In this document: positions 1 to 11,732 of the stretch, piece by piece | How positions within the stretch are numbered: the first letter of the stretch is position 1 | Layout: the number at the start of each line of letters is the position of its first letter | NCBI GenBank assembly: GCA_047620505.1 | Contig: JBLHKS010000004.1 | Span: 1 to 64,000 of the forward strand | Length of the DNA stretch: 64,000 bases | DNA from: JBLHKS01 sp047620505 | GTDB taxonomy: Bacteria; Verrucomicrobiota; Verrucomicrobiia; Verrucomicrobiales; DEV007 | Direction of reading: 5' to 3' | The notes under the pieces: generated by a model | Seen by the model: only the letters and a program-made list of their open reading frames with translations | What the model was told of the DNA's origin: nothing | Databases searched by the model: none | Translations under genes and position numbers: made by a program

Positions 1-2
1 CG

Positions 3-725
3 CTCCTGATCACACAGCGCTTCGGGCTTGGTCGAGTCGTCATGCTGAATTTCGACGGCACCTGGAGGTTCCGCTACGGCGTGGGCGACACCTACCATCA
101 CAAATTCTGGGGCCAGATGATGCGCTGGGGCTGCGGCGAAAACCTTCGTTCCGGAGGTGAATTCGTTCGTCTCGGCACGGATCAGCTTTCCTACACGCCA
201 AACTCGCCGGTAAAAGTCGTCGCGCGGGTTCTCGATACCAATCGAGAGCCGGTAACCGGCGGCACGGTCCATGTGAGGCTCTTCGATGGCGACCGCCAGG
301 TTCAGCGGCGTCAATTATCGTATAGAGAGGGCTCAAACGGAGTCTTTGAGGGCGAATTGGATCCCATCTCGGATGAAGGGCAGTATCGGTTGGAGCTGGA
401 AGGGCCGCCGGTTAAGCGAGCGATGAACGAATCGGGTCTGGATTCGGTTTCGACGGAACTGATTGTCGTCAACACGCGGAGTGCGATCGAGCTGTCCGAA
501 TTGACGGCCGATCACGACTTCATGGCGCAGACCGCCCAGCTCGCACGCGGTGCCGTCGCAGCGGTCGATGACGCCAGTTCACTCGTGAGTCTGTTCGGGG
601 CAGCGAAGGAAGTCCTCAAGGAACGTCGAGACACGCGGCTCTGGGATAATCTGTTGTTGCTGCTGCTCTTCATCGGGCTCGTCACTACCGAATGGATCCT
701 TAGGCGGCGATCAGGGCTCGCATAG
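3..725 (+). CDS. C-terminal part of a large membrane protein, BatA/glutamine-amidotransferase-like (5' end outside window)
   Basis: The reading frame is open from the window edge, so the gene starts upstream; the first internal ATG is at 42. The first ~45 visible residues include the run GRVVMLNFDGTWRFR followed by FWGQMMRW. This resembles the end of the amidotransferase-like module in large membrane proteins that accompany MoxR and DUF58 genes in Verrucomicrobiota and Planctomycetota. A predicted beta-rich Ig-like region follows. A single membrane segment (LLLLLLFIGLVTTEWIL) then ends in a short basic tail, so most of the protein would lie outside the cytoplasm. That a DUF58/MoxR pair also occurs at 43-46 kb is only suggestive. 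The family assignment is by memory of the motif; the partial state is certain. Confidence 0.6.
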   Translation, partial: LLITQRFGLGRVVMLNFDGTWRFRYGVGDTYHHKFWGQMMRWGCGENLRSGGEFVRLGTDQLSYTPNSPVKVVARVLDTNREPVTGGTVHVRLFDGDRQVQRRQLSYREGSNGVFEGELDPISDEGQYRLELEGPPVKRAMNESGLDSVSTELIVVNTRSAIELSELTADHDFMAQTAQLARGAVAAVDDASSLVSLFGAAKEVLKERRDTRLWDNLLLLLLFIGLVTTEWILRRRSGLA

Positions 726-883
726 TGGAGCAAAACCACTGCGAAACGGTCAGAGACAGCTCAAAACCTCCGAGAAACTCTCATCAGTTGCTCAAATCCG
801 ACTCCTGAACCCCTGTAAAATCCCCGAAAACATGGCCAAAAACCGGGAAATGACAAAAAATGAAGAAAAGAAGGCCAAAGCCC

Positions 884-911
884 TTGACTAATCCGTAGTC
901 CTCTCTACTAT
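884..911 (+). promoter_or_regulatory. Probable rRNA operon promoter
   Basis: TTGACT at 884-889 and TACTAT at 906-911 are separated by 16 bases, a near-consensus sigma-70 promoter. Transcription would start near 918, giving a leader of about 210 nt before 16S. The upstream 50 bases are A-rich, as in UP elements. Confidence 0.65.
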
Positions 912-954
912 TAACACCCCGGCCGGAAACGTCGGAGCCAATGAGGCTCGAATC

Positions 955-984
955 CGATCGCAACAAGATTGCGATCGTTTTTTT
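955..984 (+). terminator. Intrinsic terminator inside the rRNA leader
   Basis: A perfect 9-bp stem (CGATCGCAA at 955-963, TTGCGATCG at 969-977) with a 5-base loop is followed by seven T. It lies about 65 nt downstream of the proposed rRNA promoter and upstream of the 16S processing stem. It would stop read-through from the upstream gene but must itself be bypassed by rRNA transcription, for example by Nus-type antitermination. Confidence 0.7.
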
Positions 985-1062
985 GTCCCCAGGCTTAGAG
1001 ATCTTTGAGAGTTTAAGTTTGTTTCAGTTGCCTGATTAATTCAGGTAATCACTGAAATGAAC

Positions 1063-1098
1063 CGAAGAAGAAAAGACTAAATTGTGCGTTAAGGTTAA
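1063..1098 (+). other. 5' strand of the 16S precursor processing stem
   Basis: This stretch is complementary, with only a few mismatches, to 2826-2862 on the far side of 16S. Pairing would loop out the whole 16S rRNA into a long stem of the kind cleaved by RNase III. Confidence 0.75.
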
Positions 1099-1130
1099 GT
1101 CAATTTTTTGGATTCCGTAAACAATTCTGT

Positions 1131-2691
<1,561 letters not shown>

Positions 2692-2825
2692 TATATAAGC
2701 GTCGGTTTTCACGACCATATGGCGCTTAGGTCGACACTTAACCTGCTGGATTAACTAGCAGTATGGTGCGTGTGGGAATCGAAAGTGAACCACAAACTCA
2801 AATATTTCGGAGCCTTAAGAGAAAT

Positions 2826-2862
2826 TTAACTCTTAACGCACAATTTAGTCTTTGCTTCTTCG
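2826..2862 (+). other. 3' strand of the 16S precursor processing stem
   Basis: This is complementary to 1063-1098 and lies between the 16S 3' end and tRNA-Ala, where RNase III processing is expected. Confidence 0.75.
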
Positions 2863-2883
2863 TTTTTCCGCGCGCTGTGAAGC

Positions 2884-2959
2884 GGGGGTATAGCTCAGTT
2901 GGTAGAGCATCTGCTTTGCAAGCAGAGGGTCTGCGGTTCGAATCCGCATGCCTCCACCA
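2884..2959 (+). tRNA. tRNA-Ala (anticodon TGC)
   Basis: This is a 76-nt cloverleaf with an encoded CCA end. The acceptor stem GGGGGTA pairs with TGCCTCC, allowing one G-U pair. The D-loop has AGCTCAGTTGGTAGAGC, the anticodon loop is TTTGCAA, and the T-loop has GGTTCGAATCC. It lies in the 16S-23S spacer, the usual place for tRNA-Ala. Confidence 0.97.
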
Positions 2960-2983
2960 ATTTTAAACTATGTTTAAACAATT

Positions 2984-3060
<77 letters not shown>

Positions 3061-3102
3061 TCCGCTTCCAATAAACAGCGCAAAGAAAAATCTCAAGAAC
3101 AT

Positions 3103-3146
3103 CAGTTCTTTGACAACTGCATAATAGGTAAATATAAGAACAATTT
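3103..3146 (+). other. 5' strand of the 23S precursor processing stem
   Basis: This is complementary, with interruptions, to 6163-6213 beyond the 23S 3' end. CAGTTCTTTGACAACTGCAT pairs with the segment containing ATGCAGTTGTCAGAGAACCG. It is a likely RNase III substrate. Confidence 0.7.
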
Positions 3147-3274
3147 CATAAAGCTCGACGCCGTCGGTTCGCCGGAGGTGTCAAGTTCTTGCATGAGTTT
3201 AGTTTATTTATTGCAAACGGCGGCTCATTTCGTCTAGGCGAGATGAGCAGTTAAGAAAGATCGAGATAGCTTAG

Positions 3275-6098
<2,824 letters not shown>

Positions 6099-6162
6099 AG
6101 CGTTTCATCATTCTTAGTTAAGCTAGTTTGCAAAAAGACTTAGCGATTGTGAGAATTGTTTA

Positions 6163-6213
6163 TTTGAGTTGTTCTTGTTTGTTTTACCTAATTATGCAGT
6201 TGTCAGAGAACCG
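6163..6213 (+). other. 3' strand of the 23S precursor processing stem
   Basis: This partner of 3103-3146 lies between 23S and 5S. Confidence 0.7.
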
Positions 6214-6293
6214 GTTCAGAGATTTGAAGAAGCAAATCGAGTGATCAGAGTTCTGCTTCTCGTTAACCTTTATAAGTTGACTGAGGATTAGGA

Positions 6294-6410
6294 TTCTGGT
6301 GACCATAGCACAGTGGAACCACCCGGTCCCATCCCGAACCCGGAAGTGAAACGCTGTAGCGCCGATGGTAGTGCGGCGAAAGGCCGTGTGAGAGTAGGTC
6401 GTCGCCAGTT
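6294..6410 (+). rRNA. rrf: 5S ribosomal RNA
   Basis: The terminal helix is formed by CTGGTGAC near 6296 and GTCGCCAG near 6401. The conserved loops CCCATCCCGAACCCGGAAGTGAAACG and GAGAGTAGGTCG are present in order (written here only as landmarks). It is the last RNA of the operon. Confidence 0.93.
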
Positions 6411-6415
6411 TAATT

Positions 6416-6452
6416 CCCGCCTCCCAGCTTTGTTGGGAGGCGGGATTTTTTT
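6416..6452 (+). terminator. rRNA operon terminator
   Basis: An 11-bp stem (CCCGCCTCCCA at 6416-6426, TGGGAGGCGGG at 6434-6444) is followed by a run of T at 6446-6452, directly after 5S. Confidence 0.93.
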
Positions 6453-6970
6453 GTACCGCCGTAGCGTGTCCTGACAATAAATCCGGTGAGGTTGTTTCTG
6501 ACTTTTCCAATTTGTTATCGATTTGTCGAGAACGTGTGTCATACGGGCGTCCTCTACCGATTGTCAGCGCAATACGAGATTGTGAAATCGTGCGGTTTGC
6601 AAAAAGCTATAGCGCTACTGCCGGGCTCGTTGACCGTTGACCTATCCGACCCGCTGCTGCGAGATGGGTGCCCTTTGTTTTCAACTTTCATCAGGGGCTT
6701 CGAGGCCAAATCCGCGACCACATTTTATGGCGACCGGCCTGCTCGGCACATTTGCACCCCGCATCATCGAGCGATGAGGAAGTGTTTGCGGCGATTTAGA
6801 GAATCGCGCTACGTTCACATCGCGTGGTTCAGCGAGATTGCCGATCTTTTCTGAACCCATCGAATATCAATTTTCGGCCGGTCGATTTTTCGCTTGTTTT
6901 GTGTTTGGTTAGCGAAGGAAAAATGTAGCTGACTGAATCAAGGCAACTCTAACAATTTTTAACTACGACC
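6453..6970. other. Stretch without a supported gene
   Basis: An open frame of about 120 codons at 6486-6854 on the + strand has no recognisable motif, no ribosome binding site, and a composition unlike neighbouring genes. I see no RNA gene or repeat here. The promoter of the desaturase gene should lie in the last 100 bases. Confidence 0.5.
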
Positions 6971-8014
6971 ATGAGTCAACCAATCATCGAAGAGGCCTCG
7001 ACCCGAACTAAGAATCACGCTTGGAAGGCGCTCGTTGCGGAGTACCAGCAGCCGAGCACTTGGCGAGCCTGCTTTCAGCTTCTGAATACCGTTGGGGCGT
7101 ACATCGGAGTCTGGATCGCGATGTATTTCACTCTTGGCATTTCGTGGTGGCTGACGATGTCGCTCTCGGTCCTGGGTGGAATGTTCCTCATCCGCATTTT
7201 CATTTTTCATCACGATTGCGGGCACGGATCCTTCTTTAAATCGCGCAAGGCGAACGACTTCTGGGGCTGGGTTTGCGGAACCTTGAGTTTCACTCCCTAT
7301 GGACGCTGGCGCCGTGAGCACGCGTTGCACCACGCTTCCAGTGGGCACTTGGATCGCCGAGGAATGGGCGATATCTGGACTTTGACTGTTAAAGAATACC
7401 TCGGATGCTCTCCGGTAAAGCGGCTCGCCTATCGGGTTTCACGTCATGCGTTTTTCCTTTTCGTCATCGGGCCAATCTGGCTTTTTATCTATCGCGAGCG
7501 GATTCCGCAAAAGAACCCGAAGCCGGGTGAAACCAGGGACGTCATGGTCCTGAATCTCGTGCTGATCGCAATGTCGGTCGTGCTGATTTATCTTTTTGGT
7601 TTCTGGCCTTGGTTGGCAATTCAGCTGACCACGCTCACGGTCGCGGGTGGAGCCGGCATCTGGCTTTTTTATGTTCAACACCAGTATGAAGACGCCTATT
7701 GGGTATCGGGCGATGACTGGGACTACTTTGACGCCGCAATTAAGGGTAGTTCGTTCTACAAATTGCCCAAAGTTCTTCAGTGGTTCACGGGGAACATCGG
7801 ATTCCACCACATCCATCATCTGAGCCCGCGCATTCCGAACTACAATCTGGAGCGCTGTCACAAGGCGCACCCGATGTTCAACGAGGTGAAGCCTCTGACT
7901 CTGATGTCCAGCTTGAAAACGGCTGCGCTTGCCCTGTGGGATGAGAAGACCAACAAATTGGTCTCCTTCGGCAGCCACAAGCGTCAAATGGCCGCTGAGA
8001 AGCGAGTCGCCTGA
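6971..8014 (+). CDS. Membrane fatty acid desaturase (delta-12/omega type)
   Basis: The product (347 aa) is a di-iron acyl-lipid desaturase that would insert a double bond into membrane fatty acids at the inner membrane. All three histidine boxes are present: HDCGH at residues 81-85, HALHH at 117-121 and HHIHH at 279-283. Hydrophobic stretches lie at about 40-80 and 155-235, as the family requires. A further VQHQYED segment (about 235-241) before the third box is typical of the DesA/omega-6 group. The ATG at 6971 gives the normal family length; no strong ribosome binding site precedes it. The gene is transcribed alone, convergent with the ABC ATPase that follows. Regiospecificity cannot be read from sequence. 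Confidence 0.93.
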   Translation: MSQPIIEEASTRTKNHAWKALVAEYQQPSTWRACFQLLNTVGAYIGVWIAMYFTLGISWWLTMSLSVLGGMFLIRIFIFHHDCGHGSFFKSRKANDFWGWVCGTLSFTPYGRWRREHALHHASSGHLDRRGMGDIWTLTVKEYLGCSPVKRLAYRVSRHAFFLFVIGPIWLFIYRERIPQKNPKPGETRDVMVLNLVLIAMSVVLIYLFGFWPWLAIQLTTLTVAGGAGIWLFYVQHQYEDAYWVSGDDWDYFDAAIKGSSFYKLPKVLQWFTGNIGFHHIHHLSPRIPNYNLERCHKAHPMFNEVKPLTLMSSLKTAALALWDEKTNKLVSFGSHKRQMAAEKRVA

Positions 8015-8047
8015 TCAAAGATCAAGGGGGCCGGCTATTCGGGCTAT

Positions 8048-8800
8048 TCAGTCAGCAGCTGCTGACGCGGACGATTCTTCGCTTCGCGTCAGTTCGAGGA
8101 AAAACGACTCCAAATCCCAGTCGTCGGTCTTTCGCTGCTCACGAAGATTTTCGACCGTGTCGACTCGGACCAGCTTGCCGTGATTGATGATTCCCACGCG
8201 ATCGGCGAGTTCCTCTGCGACGTTCAAGAGGTGAGTCGACATGAAAACTGTCGCGCCTTCTCGGCTACGCTCTTTCAGCTCGTCCTTCACGACTCGAGCA
8301 TTGTGAGGATCGAGGCCTACCATCGGTTCATCGATGATGATCACTTCGGGGCGATGGAGCATCGCTGAAGCGATCGCGAGTCGCTGGCGAGTTCCATGAC
8401 TCAAGTTTTCGACCAGCTGATGCGTGAACTCGTTTAGAGAAAATCGCTCGAAAAAATGAGCGGTGTCTTTTTGCGCCTGGTTGGGATCCACTTCGAACAA
8501 TTCAGCCGTAAACTGCATGAATTCGAGCGTCGTCAGTTTGTCGTAAAAAACCGCCACGTCCGGGATGAAACCGATCCGCCTTTTCGCCTCCAGCGGCTTT
8601 TCCTGGATGTCGAACCCGCAAACTCGCGCTGTGCCCGAAGTCGGGCGGAGAAGGCCGGTGATCAGCTTGATCGTCGTGGTTTTTCCCGCGGCATTCGGGC
8701 CGAGAAAGGCAAAAAACTCGCCCGGCTCGATCTTCAGGTTCAAATTGTCCAGCGCCTGCAAGGAGCCGTAGGACATGGAAAGGTTTTCGGTTTCGATCAC
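8048..8800 (-). CDS. ABC transporter ATP-binding protein (orphan ATPase)
   Basis: The product (250 aa) is an ABC-2/CcmA-type nucleotide-binding subunit. Walker A is GPNAAGKTT (34-42), the signature LSHGTRQR (133-140), Walker B VIIIDEP (153-159) and the H-loop STH (about 178-180). It should drive an integral membrane exporter, but no permease gene lies next to it, so the partner is elsewhere or lost. The start is GTG at 8800. The last four residues before the stop (AAAD) are encoded by a copy of the 12-bp palindrome at 8053-8064. It runs in the same direction as the hypothetical gene upstream at 8852-9676. Confidence 0.92.
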   Translation of the reverse strand: MIETENLSMSYGSLQALDNLNLKIEPGEFFAFLGPNAAGKTTTIKLITGLLRPTSGTARVCGFDIQEKPLEAKRRIGFIPDVAVFYDKLTTLEFMQFTAELFEVDPNQAQKDTAHFFERFSLNEFTHQLVENLSHGTRQRLAIASAMLHRPEVIIIDEPMVGLDPHNARVVKDELKERSREGATVFMSTHLLNVAEELADRVGIINHGKLVRVDTVENLREQRKTDDWDLESFFLELTRSEESSASAAAD

Positions 8801-8851
8801 GGCAAAACGATAAAAGTCGAGTTCGACAGGAAACGCACACGTCCCCTCTGT

Positions 8852-9676
8852 CTACTCCGTAATCACATCCTTCTCCTCGGGCGCGAACGCCTCGCCCACG
8901 ATCACGATTTCAGGAATTCCTTCGATTAGAATCAACTCACCCATCTCGCTGAAACAGAATCGCATGTGGAAAGAGTCCAGGAAGATCAATTTCAGGATGT
9001 AGCCCTCGTGATTTTCGCCAAGCAGATCGAAGCGGCCGTGTCGGCAATCGACCTTCGGCTCGAACGCCATGATCCATCGCAGAAGCTCCTTTGGGTCGCC
9101 GAGTTTCGAAAGATTCAGAAGCTGTCCTTTCTGACCTCCCAATTTCTCAAGCTCATCGAACGCATCCTGAATTTGCCCGGCGTTTGCCGAATCCAGAATC
9201 ACATCCTGACCTTGCTTGATCTCATATTGAATGTCTGGAGGATCGAATGTGATCACCGCGTGAATCGACGCGCTGAGATTCGGTGCTCGAATCTGCAGTC
9301 GGATTGCAGACACGCCGAAACCATCGTCGACAAAAAGTGAGCCGCTCCACGACGACATCCCGAGAGATTCTGCCCGCGTGCTTTCGTCGAGATAGCCGCT
9401 GAAAAAGATCTCGCGCAGCTCTTCTGGATTCTTGAGATAATCCGATGACTTGCTGATTTGCCGTCTAGGCGAAACCGACAGCTGTCCATAATTCTGGCCT
9501 TCCTTCAGGATCGCCATGTCGGTCGACCTCTGATCTTTGAAAAACAAAGTCGAAACGTGCTCGCGAGGAACCTTCGGAAACTGCGACTCCTCGGGAAAAT
9601 ACGCATGCCTGATGAGAAGAGTGGTCGTCGTCAGCCAGAAAGCGACGATCAGAAGCTGGAAGAGAGCGGTTTTCAG
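8852..9676 (-). CDS. Hypothetical single-pass membrane protein, probable CTG start
   Basis: The clearly coding part ends at 8852. TTG at 9547 and ATG at 9517 are possible starts, but the frame stays open upstream. Starting at CTG (9674-9676) adds 43 residues that form a convincing N-terminal membrane anchor (LLIVAFWLTTTTLLI) and gives 274 aa. An AGGAA sequence sits 7-8 bases before that CTG, a good ribosome binding site. No ATG, GTG or TTG occurs in frame between the CTG and 9547. I recognise no domain; the C-terminal 150 residues look like a mixed alpha/beta extracytoplasmic domain. The gene is divergent from nadD, and its start lies inside a 7-base-period array. Confidence 0.6.
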   Translation of the reverse strand: MKTALFQLLIVAFWLTTTTLLIRHAYFPEESQFPKVPREHVSTLFFKDQRSTDMAILKEGQNYGQLSVSPRRQISKSSDYLKNPEELREIFFSGYLDESTRAESLGMSSWSGSLFVDDGFGVSAIRLQIRAPNLSASIHAVITFDPPDIQYEIKQGQDVILDSANAGQIQDAFDELEKLGGQKGQLLNLSKLGDPKELLRWIMAFEPKVDCRHGRFDLLGENHEGYILKLIFLDSFHMRFCFSEMGELILIEGIPEIVIVGEAFAPEEKDVITE

Positions 9677-9752
9677 TTTTGTGTTCCTAGTTTTCAGTCA
9701 GACTGGTTCTGCTCACTGAAAACCGAAAATCGCCATCTGAAAACTTCTAAAC
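9669..9752. repeat. Degenerate 7-base-period array between two divergent genes
   Basis: From 9669 the sequence divides into consecutive heptamers: GTTTTCA, GTTTTGT, GTTCCTA, GTTTTCA, then four divergent units, then GAAAACC, GAAAATC, GCCATCT and GAAAACT in the inverted sense. Both putative CTG starts of the flanking genes fall inside it. Confidence 0.6.
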
Positions 9753-10309
9753 TCGCTCTCTTCGGCGGATCCTTCGATCCCATCCACCTCGGCCACACGA
9801 GCCTGGCCCAACAAACCTTCGCGGCCGCCGGGCTTGATCGGGTCATTTTCGTGCCCTGCCGCCAATCGCCTCACAAGACTAAGCCGACGGAAGCGACCGC
9901 CGAACAGCGTTGCGAAATGATTCGGTTGGCGACGTCGGAATTCGATTGGGCCGAGCTTTCTCAGATCGAGATTGATCGCGATGAGCCGAGTTTTTCCTGG
10001 CTGACGGCGAAGGAGTTTGCCGAGCGAGAGCCAGAGGCCGAACTTTTCTGGATTCTCGGCGCTGATCAGTGGGATGCGCTCGAAACCTGGGCGAAGCCGG
10101 AAATCCTGGCCGAGCTGCTGACTTTTCTCGTTTTTCCGCGTGCGAACAGCGAGCCGATTGCGCCGAAAACTGGATTTCGCAGCCAGCAGCTGCCGGAGTT
10201 CCTTCACCCGGCCAGCTCGACTTCGATTCGCGATTCGGCCGAGTCGGCACGCGAGTTTCTGGATCCCAAAGTATTCGACTACGCTCGCTCGAACCAGATT
10301 TACGGCTGA
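9737..10309 (+). CDS. nadD: Nicotinate-nucleotide adenylyltransferase
   Basis: NadD joins nicotinate mononucleotide to AMP in cytoplasmic NAD synthesis. The N-terminal nucleotidyltransferase motif LALFGGSFDPIHLGH is intact, with the HxGH-type GHT site, and SSTSIRDS near the C-terminus matches the second family motif. No ATG, GTG or TTG lies just before this motif in frame. CTG at 9737-9739 would give 190 aa beginning MKTSKLALFGG, which matches the usual NadD length and N-terminus. The nearest in-frame ATG (about 9605) would add 44 non-conserved residues and overlap the divergent gene. The product identity is secure; the start is an inference. Confidence 0.85.
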   Translation: MKTSKLALFGGSFDPIHLGHTSLAQQTFAAAGLDRVIFVPCRQSPHKTKPTEATAEQRCEMIRLATSEFDWAELSQIEIDRDEPSFSWLTAKEFAEREPEAELFWILGADQWDALETWAKPEILAELLTFLVFPRANSEPIAPKTGFRSQQLPEFLHPASSTSIRDSAESAREFLDPKVFDYARSNQIYG

Positions 10310-10312
10310 GCC

Positions 10313-10756
10313 TTAGTCTCCGTCTTCCTTCAGGGTCGCGAAAATGATGTCGACCACGCCAGCTCTGGCCGAAGCCGTGATCACTTCTCGCACTCGCTTG
10401 TGGTTCATCGAAAAATGCGCGCGAACCAGCAGTTTCGTGTTGGAATCGCGCGCCTTGGCCTCCGCCATCATCGTCTGAATGTCCCTGAGCGAAATCTCGT
10501 GACTGCCTTGGGCGTCGCTGATGTGGATCGTATCGTCTTCGTAAATGTTAACGACCACCCGTCCTTTGATCTGGCTCGGGTCCGCGACTTTCACATTCTT
10601 GGCGACCGAGATCTGAACGTTTTCGTCTTTAACGTATTTGATCATCTTCGAAGCAACCATGAAGAAAATCAGCAACAGAAAGACCAGATCGATCATCGAT
10701 GACATGTCCGCCACCGGCTTCGAACCGCCGAAAAGGTCTTTCTTGGAACGCGGCAT
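10313..10756 (-). CDS. exbD: ExbD/TolR-family biopolymer transport protein
   Basis: The product (147 aa) has a short cytoplasmic N-terminus, one membrane helix and a periplasmic domain. The helix MSSMIDLVFLLLIFFMV (about residues 18-34) has the conserved Asp that carries protons in ExbD/TolR. The periplasmic part has the expected beta-alpha fold, ending with ITASARAGVVDIIFAT. With the ExbB-type protein encoded 25 bases upstream it would form an inner-membrane motor using the proton gradient. The gene ends 3 bases from the convergent nadD. Whether it energises TonB transport or Tol-type envelope functions cannot be told, as no tonB, tolA or pal gene is nearby. Confidence 0.93.
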   Translation of the reverse strand: MPRSKKDLFGGSKPVADMSSMIDLVFLLLIFFMVASKMIKYVKDENVQISVAKNVKVADPSQIKGRVVVNIYEDDTIHISDAQGSHEISLRDIQTMMAEAKARDSNTKLLVRAHFSMNHKRVREVITASARAGVVDIIFATLKEDGD

Positions 10757-10780
10757 GCGCTTGGTAATCGGGGAGTCGAA

Positions 10781-11617
10781 TCAACTGCTGATCTTGCCAT
10801 CGGCGGCCGGCTCCTGGCCAGCAGCTGCTGCTTGCGCAACGATCGATCGCCGCAAGGTATTGAGAAGCCGGAAGGCATGCCGATCAGTCCGTGAAACGAA
10901 ACCAGTCAGCATGTCGCGGAAGAAAAAGTAGGAAAACAGAGCAGGCAGCGCAATCACCAGGCCAGTCGCCGTGGTTAGCAGGGCCTCGGAAATGTTCGTG
11001 GCGAGAACGCTCGGGTTCGTGCCCTCGTCCCCGAGCTTGTTGAACGCTTTGATCATGCCGGAAACGGTTCCGAGAAGCCCCATCATCGGTGCCGCTTGGG
11101 CGATGACCGAAAGGTAGTTGATCGTTCGTGCCCGCCCGCGGTTGAACTCCTGCGAGGCGTCCGACATCGCGTCGTAGAGACCGTTGTCGTCGAGGACCTG
11201 ATAGCCGCGGTCGCCGATGTACTCGACCGCGCTGTAAGTCACCTGGCCGAGACAAGTTGTGCTGTTTTTGGATCGCTCCAACGCATGCGCGAGGTCCACA
11301 CGGCTGAAATCGTCCTCTAGGCCCGTAACTATCTTTTCCGGGAAAAAATTGCGTTTGCTGAGGTCAATCACGCAATAAACGATCAGGCCGAGCAGGACCA
11401 CCGAGAGTCCGACGAGCAGATAAATAAACGGCCCGCCCTTGTCGAAATACTCCGAAACGAGGTTTCCCGAACCTTCGTCAGCGTCTTCGGAGTCTCCACT
11501 TTCGGAGCTTGCGGGAGTCGGAGCATCGCCGTCGAGCGAGAGGTCATCCTGAGCGTGAGCCGCCACGCAGCCGAACAGCAGCGCGAGCACGAGTGAAAGA
11601 GAGAGGAATCGTTGCAT
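10781..11617 (-). CDS. MotA/TolQ/ExbB proton channel family protein with signal peptide
   Basis: From ATG at 11617 the product is 278 aa. A signal peptide (MQRFLSLSLVLALLFGCVAAHAQ) precedes an acidic, Ser-rich linker. A first membrane helix (about 65-90) follows, then a cytoplasmic loop and the conserved double helix containing PMMGLLGTVSGMIKAF and a second hydrophobic segment ending LPALFSYFFF. An N-terminal signal sequence ahead of the ExbB core is common in Planctomycetota and Verrucomicrobiota. It is the channel partner of the ExbD encoded just downstream. A TTG ten codons upstream is a weaker alternative start. Confidence 0.9.
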   Translation of the reverse strand: MQRFLSLSLVLALLFGCVAAHAQDDLSLDGDAPTPASSESGDSEDADEGSGNLVSEYFDKGGPFIYLLVGLSVVLLGLIVYCVIDLSKRNFFPEKIVTGLEDDFSRVDLAHALERSKNSTTCLGQVTYSAVEYIGDRGYQVLDDNGLYDAMSDASQEFNRGRARTINYLSVIAQAAPMMGLLGTVSGMIKAFNKLGDEGTNPSVLATNISEALLTTATGLVIALPALFSYFFFRDMLTGFVSRTDRHAFRLLNTLRRSIVAQAAAAGQEPAADGKISS

Positions 11618-11732
11618 GAGAAATGTGAGCTTTCGCAAAAGGGTCAAATTCGCCGGAAGCCGACGCGCGGGATTAATCGCAAAGGGAGGGCGGCTTCGTC
11701 AACTTTTAACATTCGAAGAGTGAGGCGGTCGC

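Noticed and set aside
6486..6854. Open frame of about 122 codons after the rRNA operon
   Set aside because: No ribosome binding site, no motif, and composition unlike the surrounding genes.
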